Notes: generated from the sequence alone by a model not told the origin. 64,000 nucleotides of DNA from Closterium sp. NIES-65 (GCA_948144175.1 CANXME010000532.1:4463001-4527000), one strand, 5' to 3'; positions 1 to 10,395 are shown, numbered from the stretch's first letter. A program made the numbers and translations.

Positions 1-288
1 ACCGACCTTGGAGAGCCGCCTCGTTCTCCTCCAGTCCTGTACGTCGACAACAAGGCCATGCTGTCCTTGTGTCGGGAGCAGAGACTGGAGCACAGAACAA
101 AGCACATTGCTCTCCGCTACTTCCTTGCTCGTGAGCTACAGCAGCGTGGTCAGTTGCGACTTGCGTACGTGGCCTCTGAGGCCAACACTGCTGATGTCTT
201 TACCAAGGCACTTCCGCCTTGTGATCATTAGCGCTGCTGTACCCAGCTGGGTCTTGTGTCTGTCTTGCCTCACTTGCTCTCCTCTTGA
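1..288 (+). pseudogene. Ty1/copia Pol C-terminal fragment (RNase H end), element A
   Basis: Frame 1 gives the end of a copia RNase H domain: VLYVDNKAML, then LEHRTKHIALRYFLARE, then EANTADVFTKAL. This matches the C-terminus of the intact copy at 31653-39130 almost residue for residue. RNase H removes the RNA strand during cDNA synthesis in the virus-like particle. An in-frame TAG at 229-231 replaces a Gln that the sibling copies encode (CDHQRC). The family stop TGA lies at 286-288. The upstream part is outside the window. It is followed by non-coding 3' sequence and the 3' LTR at 503. I infer a dead or dying copy. Confidence 0.9.
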
Positions 289-502
289 CCCTCTTTATAC
301 TGTTACATATATATGTCACTGCTCTTGCTTGTTTAGTCTTATATATATATATCTGTACTCCTGCATGTGAACTGGCCTTGTGGCCGTGCACTTGTGCTTG
401 GATTGTGTGGTGACGTTGTGATCCACCCTAAGCTTGCTTTGGTTTGCTTTACTTGACTGGTCTTGTGACCCCTAGTTCTCCCCCACTTCGCCTATGGGGG
501 TG
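289..502 (+). other. 3' non-coding region and polypurine-tract hairpin of element A
   Basis: This stretch lies between the Pol stop and the LTR. It ends in CTATGGGGGTG directly before the LTR start, which is the expected place of the plus-strand primer. CCCCC at 480-484 can pair with GGGGG at 496-500, so the tract sits in a hairpin. The same arrangement recurs next to the 3' LTRs of copies C, D and F, and in a weaker form in G. A short TA-rich run lies at about 305-352. Confidence 0.75.
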
Positions 503-628
503 TGTCAAACATTATATATGTTGTTGTAGTTGTTTAGGCTACAGTGGGTTAGCCTATAGGGGGTACACATTCCTAGGTTTTCATACTTGTACTCATTTCA
601 CTCTTAGTTCATTCATTCTTATTCAACA
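503..628 (+). repeat. 3' LTR of copia element A (126 bp)
   Basis: It starts TGTCAAAC right after the purine tract and ends ATTCAACA, giving the TG...CA ends of an LTR. It is the reverse complement homologue of the LTRs at 2054-2183, 2877-3008 and 10264-10395. At 126 bp it is very short for a copia LTR. At 629 the sequence jumps without a gap into gag of a copy in the opposite orientation, so A most likely inserted into B. The other junction is outside the window, so no target duplication can be checked. Confidence 0.85.
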
Positions 629-1397
629 CGCTGCGGCGCCCGCTCGAAGCAGACGCAGTCCTGACCTTCTCAGCACCAAGGAGGTCGACAGCAGCAGCAG
701 AGGCGTCAGAGGGAAGAAGGGGGGAAGGAGAACACCCCTCAAAGAACGGGGTACGGGGGTCGCCACGAGAGGCACCTACAGCGACTATGCTAGCCTCAGC
801 TGCAAGGAGTTCCTTCTCGAGGAGGGCAATGGTGAGCTCATTGGGGCAGCGAACTAGGAAGTGGTCCCTGACTGAGCGCAGAGTGTCAGGGAGGCGGGTG
901 ACTAGGTGGTAGAGAGTGAGCCAGAGCGGGGGTGGGTTCTTGGCAAGGAACTCATCAGGCATAGCGGCGCGGAAGCGAGCCTCACTAGTGCGGAGGTGCG
1001 TGATGAGGTCAGCAACTGTGTGGAAAGAGGCTAAGTCGGGGAACAGGTAGGGAAGAGAGAGACGGCCTAGTGCGGCAGAGGCCGGTGAGGAGTAGCGGGC
1101 AACGACAGCAGTGTACAGTGCCTGTGCAGTCTTGTGCTGCCCAAACTGCTCGCGCTCATCTATCGGCAGGGAGTTGCGAATAGCAAAGCGAGCGTGGGCG
1201 TCACGAGTCTGCCACTGTGAGCGGGCAGTGCTGTCAGCAGTAGCAGCAGGGGTAGTGACATGGCCTAGGGCGTAGTCGTACAGTGAGATGTCGTCCTTGG
1301 CAGTGAGCTGTAGATAGAGGTGCAGGTCATCTAGCCAGGTGTTAAACTTCCTTGGGAGGCCCTCAGCATCGAAAGCTAGCACAGGTGGGCTAGCCAT
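629..1397 (-). pseudogene. Ty1/copia gag N-terminal half, element B (interrupted)
   Basis: The reading starts at ATG 1397 with MASPPVLAFDAEG and continues with the Gag fold typical of this family: WLDDLHLYLQ, then ARFAIRNSLPIDERE, LYTAVVARYSSP, LPYLFPDLASF, and VAVGASRGDPRTPFFEGCSP. Gag forms the particle that encloses the RNA. The frame ends at 629 just before the Gly-rich tail, where element A's LTR end abuts it. The copy at 8220-9251 shows what should follow. About 250 residues are present without an internal stop, so this part was open when it was cut off. The rest of B would lie to the left of the window. Confidence 0.88.
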
Positions 1398-2053
1398 AGG
1401 AGCAGTAGGAGCAGCAGTAGGAGTAGGAGGGTGAGACAGGTAGGGCGGCTCGGACAGTACGCGCGGCGCGGTTCAGTTCAGGTAGGGCGGCGCGGCTCGG
1501 GTAGGGCGGCGCGGTTCGGTTCGGGTCGCGCGGCTCGGCTCGGATTGGGCGGCTCGGTTCGGGTCGCGCGGCTCGGCTCGGTCTTGGAGGGGCTGTGGCG
1601 GTCACGGGCCGATCGGGGCCTCTAGGGGCGAGCGCAGGGCCGTTCGGGGCCTCTAGGGGCGAGCGCGGGGCCGTAAGGGGCCGCTAAGGGCGAGCGCGGG
1701 GCCGTTCGGGGCCTGTAGGGGCGAGTGCGGGGCCGTAAGGGGCCTCTAGGGGCGAGTGCGGGGCCGACGGGGGCCTCTAGGGAGGTGAGCGCGGGGCCGA
1801 CGGGGCCGTTAGGGGCGATCGCGGGGCCGACGGGGTCTCTAAGGGGCGAGCGCGGGGCCGTAAGGGGCGAGCGCGTGGGTCGACGGGGCCTTAAGGGGCG
1901 GCGCGCAGGTCGCTAAGGGGCGGGTCGCGGATCGCGGGGCCTTAGGGGGCCGTGAAGAACGAGGCGCCCTAGGGCGCAGTTAGGTAGGTAGGTAGGTAGG
2001 TAGTGATGGGCCATTAAAAAAAACGGTCCTAGCGAAGGACCTGCTCTATACCA
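1398..2053 (-). repeat. 5' leader of element B: tandem GC array, GGTA microsatellite, primer site
   Basis: Between gag and the LTR lies a GC-rich untranslated leader. About 1590-1960 is a degenerate array of a unit like GCGAGCGCGGGGCCGTAAGG spaced roughly every 30-40 bases. A TAGG/GGTA run follows at about 1979-2003. Read on the minus strand, the primer site directly behind the LTR is TGGTATAGAGCAGGTCC (2037-2053), close to the 3' end of plant initiator tRNA-Met. A hairpin GGTCCT...AGGACC occupies 2025-2041. No coding capacity is evident. Confidence 0.8.
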
Positions 2054-2183
2054 TGTTGAAATGAACGAACAGGAATGATTGAACTAACAGTGAAATCAGT
2101 ACAAGTACCTAACCCTGAATTGTGTACCCCCTATAGGCTAACCCACTGTAGCCTAAACAAGCACAACATATATAATGTTTGAC
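2054..2183 (-). repeat. 5' LTR of copia element B
   Basis: It begins TGTTGAAATG next to the primer site and ends GTTTGAC, where relatives have GTTTGACA; the last base appears changed to T. It is homologous to the LTRs of A and C. The LTR contains the family block ACCCCCTATAGGCTAACCCACTG and the AT-rich CATATATAATG stretch. The latter, read on the sense strand, lies near the LTR's 5' end and could serve as a promoter. Confidence 0.85.
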
Positions 2184-2876
2184 TATTATATATATAAATA
2201 AAACTCTTGCTTCATCAAATTATTTTCTCTTCTCCCTTCAATTTACTTCTCTTGTCATCTGTCTACTTAGTTTCATTCATGATTGGAAACCGTTGCTTTT
2301 GTTTCTGTTTTTTTTTTTTTTTTCCCTTCCAAAATACGCTATCGCTTTTCCAAAGCATACTGATAAGCTCATCTAATGTTGCATTGGTTTCAAACCAATT
2401 GCATGGTGTCGGCTTATGAGTGTGTAAGAAATTGTGTTCCTTTTTCTCCCATTATGCCTTGTTATTTGTCATTTGCCTTCTCTTCCTCAACCCAGTTTTG
2501 TCTTGCCCTCTAGGCAGTCGAGCTCAATACGAGAAGTAGACTGATATTGGTTGTGACTTACGGTATAGGATACATGATGTCTTGATGGTTTATGTTTTTA
2601 TTTTATCTGCGGTTTATATGCTTCGTCAAGTGGCTTGGTGCGTGCGCGTATGTGTGAATGTGTATGATCATTTGCATGTGTTGTGTTGTGTGCCTACCGT
2701 ATGTGCTTTCATCCATGTTTCATTGCATCAACAACACATGTCTGTGGGTTTTAAAAAATGGGATCAAACCATCATTTCCGAAAAGGTTCTTTGCGCACTC
2801 AGTGAGTGTGTTCATTCGAGCTGGTTTTGATAGAATTGACCTTTTTTTTATATCACACAGATCGTGTTGTTTCATG
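2184..2876. other. AT-rich flanking sequence, no gene recognised
   Basis: This is a non-repetitive, AT-rich stretch with T runs (2308-2324 and about 2841-2849) and short ORFs that resemble nothing I know. Its composition contrasts sharply with the GC-rich elements on both sides. The last five bases, TCATG at 2872-2876, are the target duplication of element C. Confidence 0.6.
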
Positions 2877-3008
2877 TGTTGGAATCACTGAACAGGAATG
2901 GATGAACTAGCAATGAAATGAGTACAAGTACCTAACCCTAGAATTGTGTACACCCTATAGGCTAACCCATTGTAGCCTAAACTAACACAACATATATAAT
3001 GTTTGACA
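2877..3008 (-). repeat. 3' LTR of element C
   Basis: It runs TGTTGGAATC to GTTTGACA and is followed at once by the reverse complement of the purine tract (CACCCCCATAGG). It is 132 bp long and homologous over its full length to 10264-10395. Confidence 0.93.
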
Positions 3009-3231
3009 CACCCCCATAGGCAAAGTGGGGGAGAACTAGGGGTCACAAGGCAAAGCAAGGCAAAACAAGCTCAGGGTGGATCTCAAGGATACCACACAAA
3101 TTCCGAGCACAAGCAAGTGGTCACAAGACAAGTTCACATGCAGGTTTATAATAGAGCAAAAGGTACAATGATCACCACCTAACAAGAGTAAACATGCAGG
3201 TATATATATAGAGATCACAGTACAAACAGAC

Positions 3232-5217
3232 TCAAGAAGTAAGCAAGTGAGGTCCAGTAGGCACAAGGCCTAGAAGAGTGCAAAAGCGGTGATGGTCACA
3301 AGGCTGAAGCGCCTTGGTGAACACATCAGCAGTGTTGGCCTCAGAGGCCACGTAACGCAGGCGAAGCTGACCACGCTGCTGCAGCTCTCGAGCAAGGAAG
3401 TAACGCAGAGCAATGTGCTTCGTTCTGTGCTCCAGTCTGTGCTCCTCAAACAAAGGAATGGCTGCCTTGTTGTCGACGTACAGCACTGGAGGAGAACGAG
3501 GCTGCTCTCCGAGGTCAGTCAGCAAGTAGGTGAGCCACCGTAGCTCCTGGGCCGCCATGGCTGTGGCGTAGATCTCAGCCTCACAACTGGAGCTGAGAAC
3601 AGAAGAAGAGCGAGTAGAACGCCAAGAAACAGAACCAGAGCCAAGACTGAAGGAGTAACCCTCAGACGACTGGTGAGTAGCCTGGTCGTCTGCCCAAGAA
3701 GCGTCTGACTGCCCAGTGAGAACAACTGGGACTCGCCCTCCAAGCACTAGCCCCATGCCCGACGTACTGCACAAGTAGCGCAACACCCTCTTAGCTGCAT
3801 CCATGTGCTCCTTCCAGTGACGGCCGGGAGCGACATAGCGTGCAAGAATGCTAAGAGAGTATGCAAGGTCTGGTCGAGTGCAGGTCATCAGGTACATGAG
3901 GCAACCCACAAGCTCTGGATACGGGCCACTCGGCTCTACGGACTCATCCGAAGGCAGAGCTGAGAGCGAGTGACCGGTAGGCAGAGGAGTGAGCTGAGGC
4001 AAGGAGTACGTGGAGAGGAAGCGCTAAAGAACCTGCTGCACCATGTGTGACTGAGTCAAGGTGATGGTGCGGCGTGCTCTGTTCCGGGTGATCTGCAAGC
4101 CAAGGTAGCTGCGCAGTTCACCCAGGTCTGTGCACGTGTGTCTCTTCTGCAGCTCGGACTTCACGTAGGCGAGTCCAGCAGTGTCAGCTGTGGCAAAGAC
4201 CAAGTCGTCGACGTACACGAGGATGTAGAACGGCGGCAGAGAGGTGTCGGTGCGCAGAAACAGCGACGGGTCGGCAGTAGAAGGAGCAAACCCAAGAGCC
4301 GCAAGCGTAGTCCTCAGTGTGTCGTGCCACTCACGTGGCGCCTGGCGGAGACCGTAGACTGGACGCAGGAGACTCCACTGGGTACCAGGAGGGAAAGACC
4401 CAGTGAAGCCAGGTGGGCGGCGCAGCCAGATCTCCTCGTGCAGGCTGCCCTGCAAGAAAGCTGTGCTGAAGTCAAGAGAGTGCAGCTCGTAGTCACGGTG
4501 AGAAGCAACGTGCAGCAGTACCCGAAGAGTGATCATCTTTGGGGTGGGAGAGAAGGTCTGAAAGTAGTCAACTCCCTGCCGCTGACTAAAGCCACGAGCC
4601 AGGTAACGCGCCTTGAAGACAGGCGGAGAACCCGGCGGCCGCTTCACCCTGAAGATCCACATGCCACTGACTATGTTCGCCCCAGGAGGGGGGACAGCGT
4701 CAACGTAGGTGCCTGTGGACTTCCAGGAAGCCATCTCTGCATCTATAGCTGCCTGCCACGGAGAGGAGTAGGGACCCTCTATCGCCTCCGCGTAAGAGCG
4801 CGGAGTCGGGATGTCAAGTGCATCCGGGTCTCCCTCAGGGGTAAGCAGTACGGACACGAGATGAGGTGAAGCAGCTGCCAAGCACTGGAACTTCTCTTGC
4901 CTGTCCTCAAGGACCTCCGTGCCAAGGGAACACTCACCCCCGACGGACGGAGGACAGACAGACTCAGACTCAGCGACAAGACTAGCAGCGTAGTCTAGGC
5001 GACAGCGAGCAGCAAAGTTGACGAGCTCAGCAACTAGGGCAGACGCAGCAGTGGACTCGAAAGAAGGGTCACTGACAATAGTAGCCAGGAGACGCGTGAC
5101 AGTAGGACTGGTAGCACGAAGAGAGTCTGACCCAGGGTGAGCAAGAGCAGGAAAAGAGGAAGCAGGAGGAGACGGCAGTGGGACACGCTGTGGAGCAATG
5201 GACGGACGAAGCGCCAT
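3232..5217 (-). pseudogene. Copia reverse transcriptase and RNase H, element C
   Basis: The 5217-4024 part carries the RT: SGMWIFRVKRPPGSPPVFKA, then STAFLQGSLHEEIWLRRPPG, PVYGLRQAPREWH, and the catalytic FYILVYVDDLVFATAD at about 4185-4235. The 4002-3232 part, in the same frame, holds RNase H with DASWADD, SCEAEIYA and VDNKAAI. The two parts are separated by a TAG at 4024-4026, where siblings have the CAG of VLQRF. The stop at the end is TGA. RT copies the element RNA into DNA. With the other breaks in this copy it is not expected to be functional. Confidence 0.92.
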
Positions 5218-5439
5218 CCGGTGAGTGCCTGGGACAGCAGGAAGACGCTGACGCTGGACTCGACTACTAGAGAGAGCAGTGCGGACAGGCGACTCAGGAC
5301 GAGACTCAGGAGACGCAGGACGAGACGCAGGCTCACGCCGCTGAGTAAGACCTCCAGTCGGACCAATGTAAGGAGCAGGACCAGGGAGAGAGGAGGCAGA
5401 CGGTAACGCCGACTGCAGCTGGACAGGCGGAGGACACGC

Positions 5440-6877
5440 TTAGGAGGGAGGAGGAAAAGGAGGAGGAAGCTGACCAAGAACCTGCTGAAGGAGCGGAACA
5501 AAGTACGGCCGAGACCGAGCAGCGACACCAGAGCCAGCAGGGACACCCGCACCAGGGTCCGCAGCACCAGCAGCAGCTCCAGCGCCCACGTGCTCAGCAC
5601 CAGCGGCAGCTCCTACGCCCGGGTCCTCAGCACCAGTAGCAGCTCCAACGCCCGGGTCCGCAGCACCAGCGGCAGCTCCAACGCCTGGGTCCTCAGCACC
5701 AGCAGCAACTCCAACGCCCGGGTCCTCAGCACCAGCAGCGGCTCCAACGCCCGGGAACTCAGCACCAGCAGCAGCTCCAACGCCCGGGTCCTCAGCACCA
5801 GCAGCAGCTCCAACGCCCGGGTCCTCAGCACCAGCAGCAGCTCCAACAGCAGCGGGGTCCTTAAGACGGGGCACGCCACTCCGAAGAGTGCAGCGCCGCT
5901 CGTACCACTCACGGATCCGCTCGCGGGACGGGAGCTCCCGAACGGGAGAAGAAGCACTAGCACCAGTCCCAGTAGTACGTCCGGCTCGAGCGGTACCTCT
6001 CCGGAGGCTGCAGTACTCTAAGTACCACGCACGCAGCTGCTCCGAGGAGAGGGCTCCTCCAGGTGCAAGACTCCCAGGCCTAGTACCTCCGGACTCAGAA
6101 CCCCCAGACTCCGGACTCCGCACCACGAGGCTCCACACCCCCAAGCTCAGCACCCTCAAGCTCCACACCCCCAGGCTCCACACACCCAGGCTCCACACCC
6201 CCAGGCTCCACACCCCCAGGCTCCACACCCCCAGGCTCAGCACCCCCAGGCTCAGCACCCCCAGCAGGACGAGAGTCGACAGCTACCTCAACAGGCTCAA
6301 CCGGGTCTACCTGAGACACACCTGAGGGAGCGGCACCCTGAGGGGGGAGGGGGTCTGCAACAGCAGCACCTGGCGCGAGGAAGAGAGGCGGGGGGGGGAG
6401 CAAGGCAGTGCGGTAGGGGAAGAGGCGGTAGTATGGGACGGACTCGTCAAAAGTGACGTCCTGGGAGGGCAAGACTCGGCGCGAGGTGGCGTGGTAAAAC
6501 TGCCAACCAGACGCGTCCGGGACAAAGCCGAGGAAGACGCAGGGAACAGCACGGGAGGAGAGCTTGTCCGCAGACGAATCGCGGACAAAAGCTCGAGACC
6601 CCCAGACCCGGAAACGCGACGCATCGCCAACCTCCCCCGTCCACAGCAGCGTGGGCGAGGTCTCCGGCAAGGAGACACGGGGCCAGAGGTTGAGCTGATG
6701 CGCAGCGTACCGGACCGCAAACGGCCACAGAAAGTGGGGGGCAGCCGCATGGATCAAGGAGGTACGGGCGACCTCCATGACCAGGCCAATGCGGCGCTCC
6801 GCAACCCCATTCTGCAGTGGAGAAGCCGGAAGCGTGAACGACTGCTCAATGCCGTGCTCAGCACAGTAGGCTGCCAA
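5440..6877 (-). pseudogene. Copia integrase C-part and repetitive integrase-RT linker, element C
   Basis: 6877-6095 encodes the second half of integrase and its copia-specific tail: QNGVAERRIGLVMEVARTSL, WGSRAFVRD, PCVFLGF, then VTFDESVPYYRLFPYR. It runs into a repeat of Gly-Gly-Val-Glu-Pro units. A frameshift at about 6095-6130 moves the reading to the 5440 frame, which continues with LRAWYLEYC, REWYERRC, and then repeated blocks of Ala-Glu-Asp-Pro-Gly-Val-Gly (about 5590-5850), ending in PYFVPLLQQVLG. A TAA at 5440-5442 breaks it again. The repeats are in a region that varies greatly among copies. Confidence 0.85.
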
Positions 6878-6893
6878 GAGGTCGGAGGAGAAC

Positions 6894-7955
6894 TCACCAC
6901 CTCTGAGAATGCAAGCGCAGGACAGGAAAGTCCGAGTGAAAACGCTCGCTGAGCTGGAGACGGGCTTTGCGGATCCAAGGGATCAAGACATCAAGGACCT
7001 CACCCTTGGTGCGCAAGGGGAAGACCGAGGTGTAGCGCGAGTAGTCGTCAACAACTATCAGGAAGTACCTCTCCTGACCCTGACCACGGACGCGGGCTGG
7101 GCCCCACACGTCCATGTGGAGTGTCTGCAAGGGAGCAGTTGTCGGAGGGAACGAGGAGGAGTGAGGAGCGGCACGCTGCCGTCCCTCGACACAGGGGAGA
7201 CAGGTAGGAGCAGGCGAGGGTGGGAGGGCAGGAAGGACCCTGGGCAGGCCAGAGACAAGGTACCGGGAGTGCATGGCACGAAGCCGCTGCACAGACGGGT
7301 GGCCAAGGCGGTGGTGCCAGAGGAAAGTCTCGTGTGCCAAAGAGCAACACGAGCAGGGGGCGGACAGCTGACCTGACGCGGACGCGGACGCAGTCGCAGC
7401 AACCTGAGGGGACTCAGTAGTCAGTGTGTACAGGTCCGACCCCGGCTGCCGAGTGAAGGTAGCCAAGTGACGGCCCGTACGAGCACACGTGCAGTGTGTC
7501 ACGCGCTCGTAGGCAGGGGTGAACTGGTGAACACCCCCATCCTGGAGTGCACATCCTGCCACCAAGTTCGTAGAGAACGAGGGGAGGTGGAGACCTGACA
7601 GTGTGCCCGACGGGACCGCAGGGCAGGGAAGGACAGTGGAAGAGGTTGCAATGATCGGACCCCCAGAGGGGTCAGCAAGGGAGACAGCAACTGGCCGAGC
7701 AAGCGGCTCAAGGTCAGTGCGGCCACGAAAGAAGCAGCGAGAAGCACCTGAGTCCTGTGTGAAGGTGTGCAGTGCGGCAGTCGACGCAGTACCAAGGGGG
7801 GGAGACACACGAGCACCTAGAGCAGCAGCCTCACCAGCACCTGGGGTAGCCGACACGCGAGTACCTGGAGCGGCCGACGCCCTGGCCCTAATGCCCGGGT
7901 CGGGCGGCACACACAAGTACTCAGCACCCTCTCCACTAGTAGACATCACATACAT
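6894..7955 (-). pseudogene. Copia protease and integrase N-part, element C
   Basis: The minus-strand reading contains the protease motif FTQDSGASRCFF near 7725-7775 (usual family motif D-S-G-A). It then has the integrase zinc-binding region with WHHRLGHPSVQRL and CLPCVEG, and the catalytic core start LHMDVWGPARV and VVDDYSRYTSVFPLRTKGE. It ends SDFPVLRLHSQRW where siblings read on into SDRGGEF, so a frameshift at about 6894-6900 removes the second catalytic Asp from frame. Confidence 0.88.
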
Positions 7956-8005
7956 GGCAGATAGAATAGCATCAAAGTCTAGAGCATAGATATCAATCCC
8001 CTTCT

Positions 8006-8219
8006 TCAGGAGATCAAGCCAGTGGGGCAGCTCAGTGGCCTGAGGGAACTGAACACGCCAAGCGTCATCGAGACGAGAGAAGCAGCGCTGTGTGGCGTGC
8101 GGTCGTCCACACTACTGACCAGTGCGGTCACCAGTGCGAATGACGTACGTGCAGCTAAGACCACCCCCACCCCCGTGCTGAGAGTACCACTCACGGACCT
8201 CTTGGGGCGAGGGAGTGTG
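8006..8219 (-). pseudogene. Gag zinc-knuckle segment of element C
   Basis: Between the protease ORF and the Gly-rich Gag tail, the minus strand reads through the family's atypical zinc knuckle, C-x13-C-x3-H-x4-C, starting CTYVIRTGDR and ending HATQRCF, at about 8085-8160. An in-frame TAG sits directly before the second Cys, where copy D has Gln. Then comes DAWRVQFPQATELPHW and the link to the protease region. Gag binds RNA through this segment. Confidence 0.75.
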
Positions 8220-9251
8220 CTACTGGCCCTGGCCACCGCAAGTGCCTCCACGGCCACCACCACCGCTGCCCCCTCCTCGACCACCCCAACCCCTGCCGCC
8301 GCCTCGTCCACCGCCACCCCAACCGCCGCCTCCACTCCTGCCACCTCCCCCGTCGCTGCCGCCACCACCCCCACCGCTACCACTCGCCCCTCCAGCCGAG
8401 CCACCACCCCCACTGCCTCCACCGCCCCCAACGCCGCCTCCCCCGCTGTCACCGCCACCACCCTTGCCCCCTTTGCCCTTGCCGCTGCGACGTCCGCTCG
8501 AGGCAGACGCAGCGCCGACCTTCTCAGTACCAAGAAGGTCGACAGCAGCAGCAGAGGCGACAGAGGGAAGAAGGGGGGAAGGAGAACACCCCTCAAAGAA
8601 TGGGGTACGGGGGTCGCCACGAGAGGCACCTACAGCGACTATGCTAGTCTCAGCTGCAAGTAGCTCCTTCTCGAGGAGGGCAATGGTGAGCTCAGTGGGG
8701 CAACGAGCTAGGAAGTGGTCCCTGATAGCACGCAATGTGTCAGGGAGGCGGGTGACTAGGTGGTAGAGAGTGAGCCAGAGTGGAGGGGGGTGCGTGGCAA
8801 GGAACTCAGCAGGCATGGCGGCACGGAAGCGGGCCTCACTAGTACGGAGGTGCGTGATGAGGTCAGCGACTGTGTGAAAGGAGGCCAGGTCGGGAAACAG
8901 GTAGGGGAGGGAGAGACGGCCTAGTGCGGCAGAGGCAGGTGAGGAGTAGCGAGCAACTACAGCTGTGTACAGTGCCTGTGCAGTCTTGTGCTGACCAAAG
9001 TGCTCGCGTTCGTCTATCGGCAGGGAGTTGCGAATGGCGAAGCGAGCGTGGGCATCACGAGTCTGCCACTGTGAGCGAGCAGTGCTGTCAGCAGTAGCAG
9101 CAGGGGCAGTGACATGGCCTAGGGCGTGATCGTACAGTGAGATGTCATCCTTGGCTGTGAGCTGTAGGTAGAGGTGCAGGTCATCGAGCCAGGTGTCAAA
9201 ATTCACAGGGCGGCCCTCAGCATCGAACACGAGAACCTGTGGGCTAGCCAT
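8220..9251 (-). pseudogene. Copia gag, element C
   Basis: It starts at ATG 9251 (MASPQVLVFDAEG) and is open for 343 residues. The N-terminal 250 residues are the globular Gag fold shared with B. Residues after about 255 are almost only Gly with Ser and Lys (GRRSGKGKGGKGGGGDSGG onward), the Gly-rich tail that precedes the zinc knuckle in all copies. It ends early at 8220 in this tail. The opposite strand shows long Ser/Thr/Pro ORFs here; these are shadows of the Gly codons. Confidence 0.88.
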
Positions 9252-10263
9252 AGGAATAGTAGAAATAGCAGCAGTAGTAGTAGGAGAAGCAGGTAGGACG
9301 AACCAGGTAGGGCAGGGCGGCGTGGCTCGGTTCAGGTCGGGTCGCGGCTCAGCTGGGTGGCGCGGCTCGGTTCAGGGCGCGCGGCTCGGCTCGGGGCGCG
9401 CAGCTCGGGTCGCGCGAGGACAGGCCGCCCGCTCTCCCTCGTGTGCTGCGGTGGGAACGGGCCACCCGGGGCCTCTAGGTGGTGGGCACGGGTCGGCGAG
9501 GTCGGCACGGGGCCGGTTGGGGCCCTAGAGGGGCGAGCGCGGGGCCGATCGGGGCCTGAGCGGGGCTAGCGCGGGGCCAGACGGGGCCTTGACGGGGCTA
9601 GCAAGGGGCCGACGGGGCCTGAACGGGGCTAGCGCGGGGCCGACGGGGCCTAAAACGGGGCCGACGGGGCCTGAAACGGGGCTAGCGCGGGCCCGATCGG
9701 GACCTGAATGGGGCAAGCGCGGGGCCGACGGGGCCTGAGAGGGGCTAGCGCGGGGCCGACGAGGCCTGAAACGGGGCTAGCGCGGGCCGACGGGGCCTGA
9801 GAGGGGCTAGCGCGGGGCCGACGGGGCCTGAAACGGGGCCAACGGGGCCTGAAACGGGGCTAGCGCGGGCCGACGGGGCCTGAGAGGGGCTAGCGCGGGG
9901 CCGACGGGGCCTGAAACGGGGCCGACGGGGCCTGAAACGGGGCTAGCGCGGGCCGACGGGGCCTGAGAGGGGCTAGCGCGGGGCCGACGGGGCCTGAAAC
10001 GGGGCCCACGGGGCCTGAACGGGGCTAGCGCGGGGCCTGAACGGGGCCTTAAAGGGGCCGACGGGGCCTGAACGGGGCCGCTAGGGAGAGCGGGCGTGGG
10101 GCCGACGGGGCCTGAACGGGGCTAGCGCGGGGCCGTCAAGAGGGGCCTCTAGGGGCGTGACACGCCGAGGCGCCCTAGGGCACAGGTAGGTAGGTAGGTA
10201 GGTAGTTACGTAGTGGTGGGCCCTTAGAAAATTTCGGTCCTAGGAAGGACCTGCTCTATACCA
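9252..10263 (-). repeat. 5' leader of element C with GC-rich tandem array and primer site
   Basis: About 9530-10145 is a tandem array built from GGGGCTAGCGCGGGGCCGAC and GGGGCCTGAAAC blocks, with higher-order units of roughly 60-90 bases repeated several times. A GGTA microsatellite follows at about 10184-10205, then GGGCCC at 10218-10223, the hairpin GGTCCTAGGAAGGACC at 10236-10251 and the primer site (minus-strand TGGTATAGAGCAGGTCC, 10247-10263). No protein is encoded. The unit differs from those of B, D, F and H. Confidence 0.85.
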
Positions 10264-10395
10264 TGTTGGAATCACTGAACAGGAATGGATGAACTAGCAG
10301 TGAAATGAGTACATGTACCTAACCCTAGAATTGTGTACCCCCTATAGGCTAACCCAGTGTAGCCTAAACTAACACAACATATATAATGTTTGACA
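10264..10395 (-). repeat. 5' LTR of element C
   Basis: It is 132 bp, TGTTGGAATC to GTTTGACA, and sits between the primer site and the target duplication copy TCATG at 10396-10400. It would hold the promoter of the element; the minus strand has an AT-rich CATTATATATG near its start. Confidence 0.93.

Larger units (their letters stand above)
2877..10395 (-). mobile_element. Complete but decayed Ty1/copia element C
   Basis: The two 132-bp LTRs (2877-3008 and 10264-10395) differ at four positions by eye, about 3 percent. The element is bounded by a perfect 5-bp target duplication TCATG (2872-2876 and 10396-10400). Read on the minus strand the order is LTR, primer site, long leader, gag, protease, integrase, RT, RNase H, purine tract, LTR, which is the copia order. 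Stops and frameshifts break the polyprotein in several places, so it is non-coding now. It belongs to the same family as A, B, D, F, G and H. Confidence 0.95.

Noticed and set aside
1979-2003. GGTA/TAGG run considered as telomere-like repeat
   Set aside because: It is a short interrupted microsatellite inside the copia leader, repeated at the same place in C (10184-10205), and not a TTTAGGG-type telomere array.
5590-6258. Regular repeats that could suggest a CRISPR array or minisatellite locus
   Set aside because: The period matches codon repeats of the integrase-RT linker in the sense frame, spacers are not unique, and the context is eukaryotic.
8022-8766. Long plus-strand ORFs rich in Pro, Ser and Thr opposite gag, resembling cell-wall extensins
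   Set aside because: They are antisense shadows of the Gly-rich Gag tail: GGN codons read backwards give Pro, Ser, Thr and Ala. Equivalent ORFs occur opposite gag in D, F and H.
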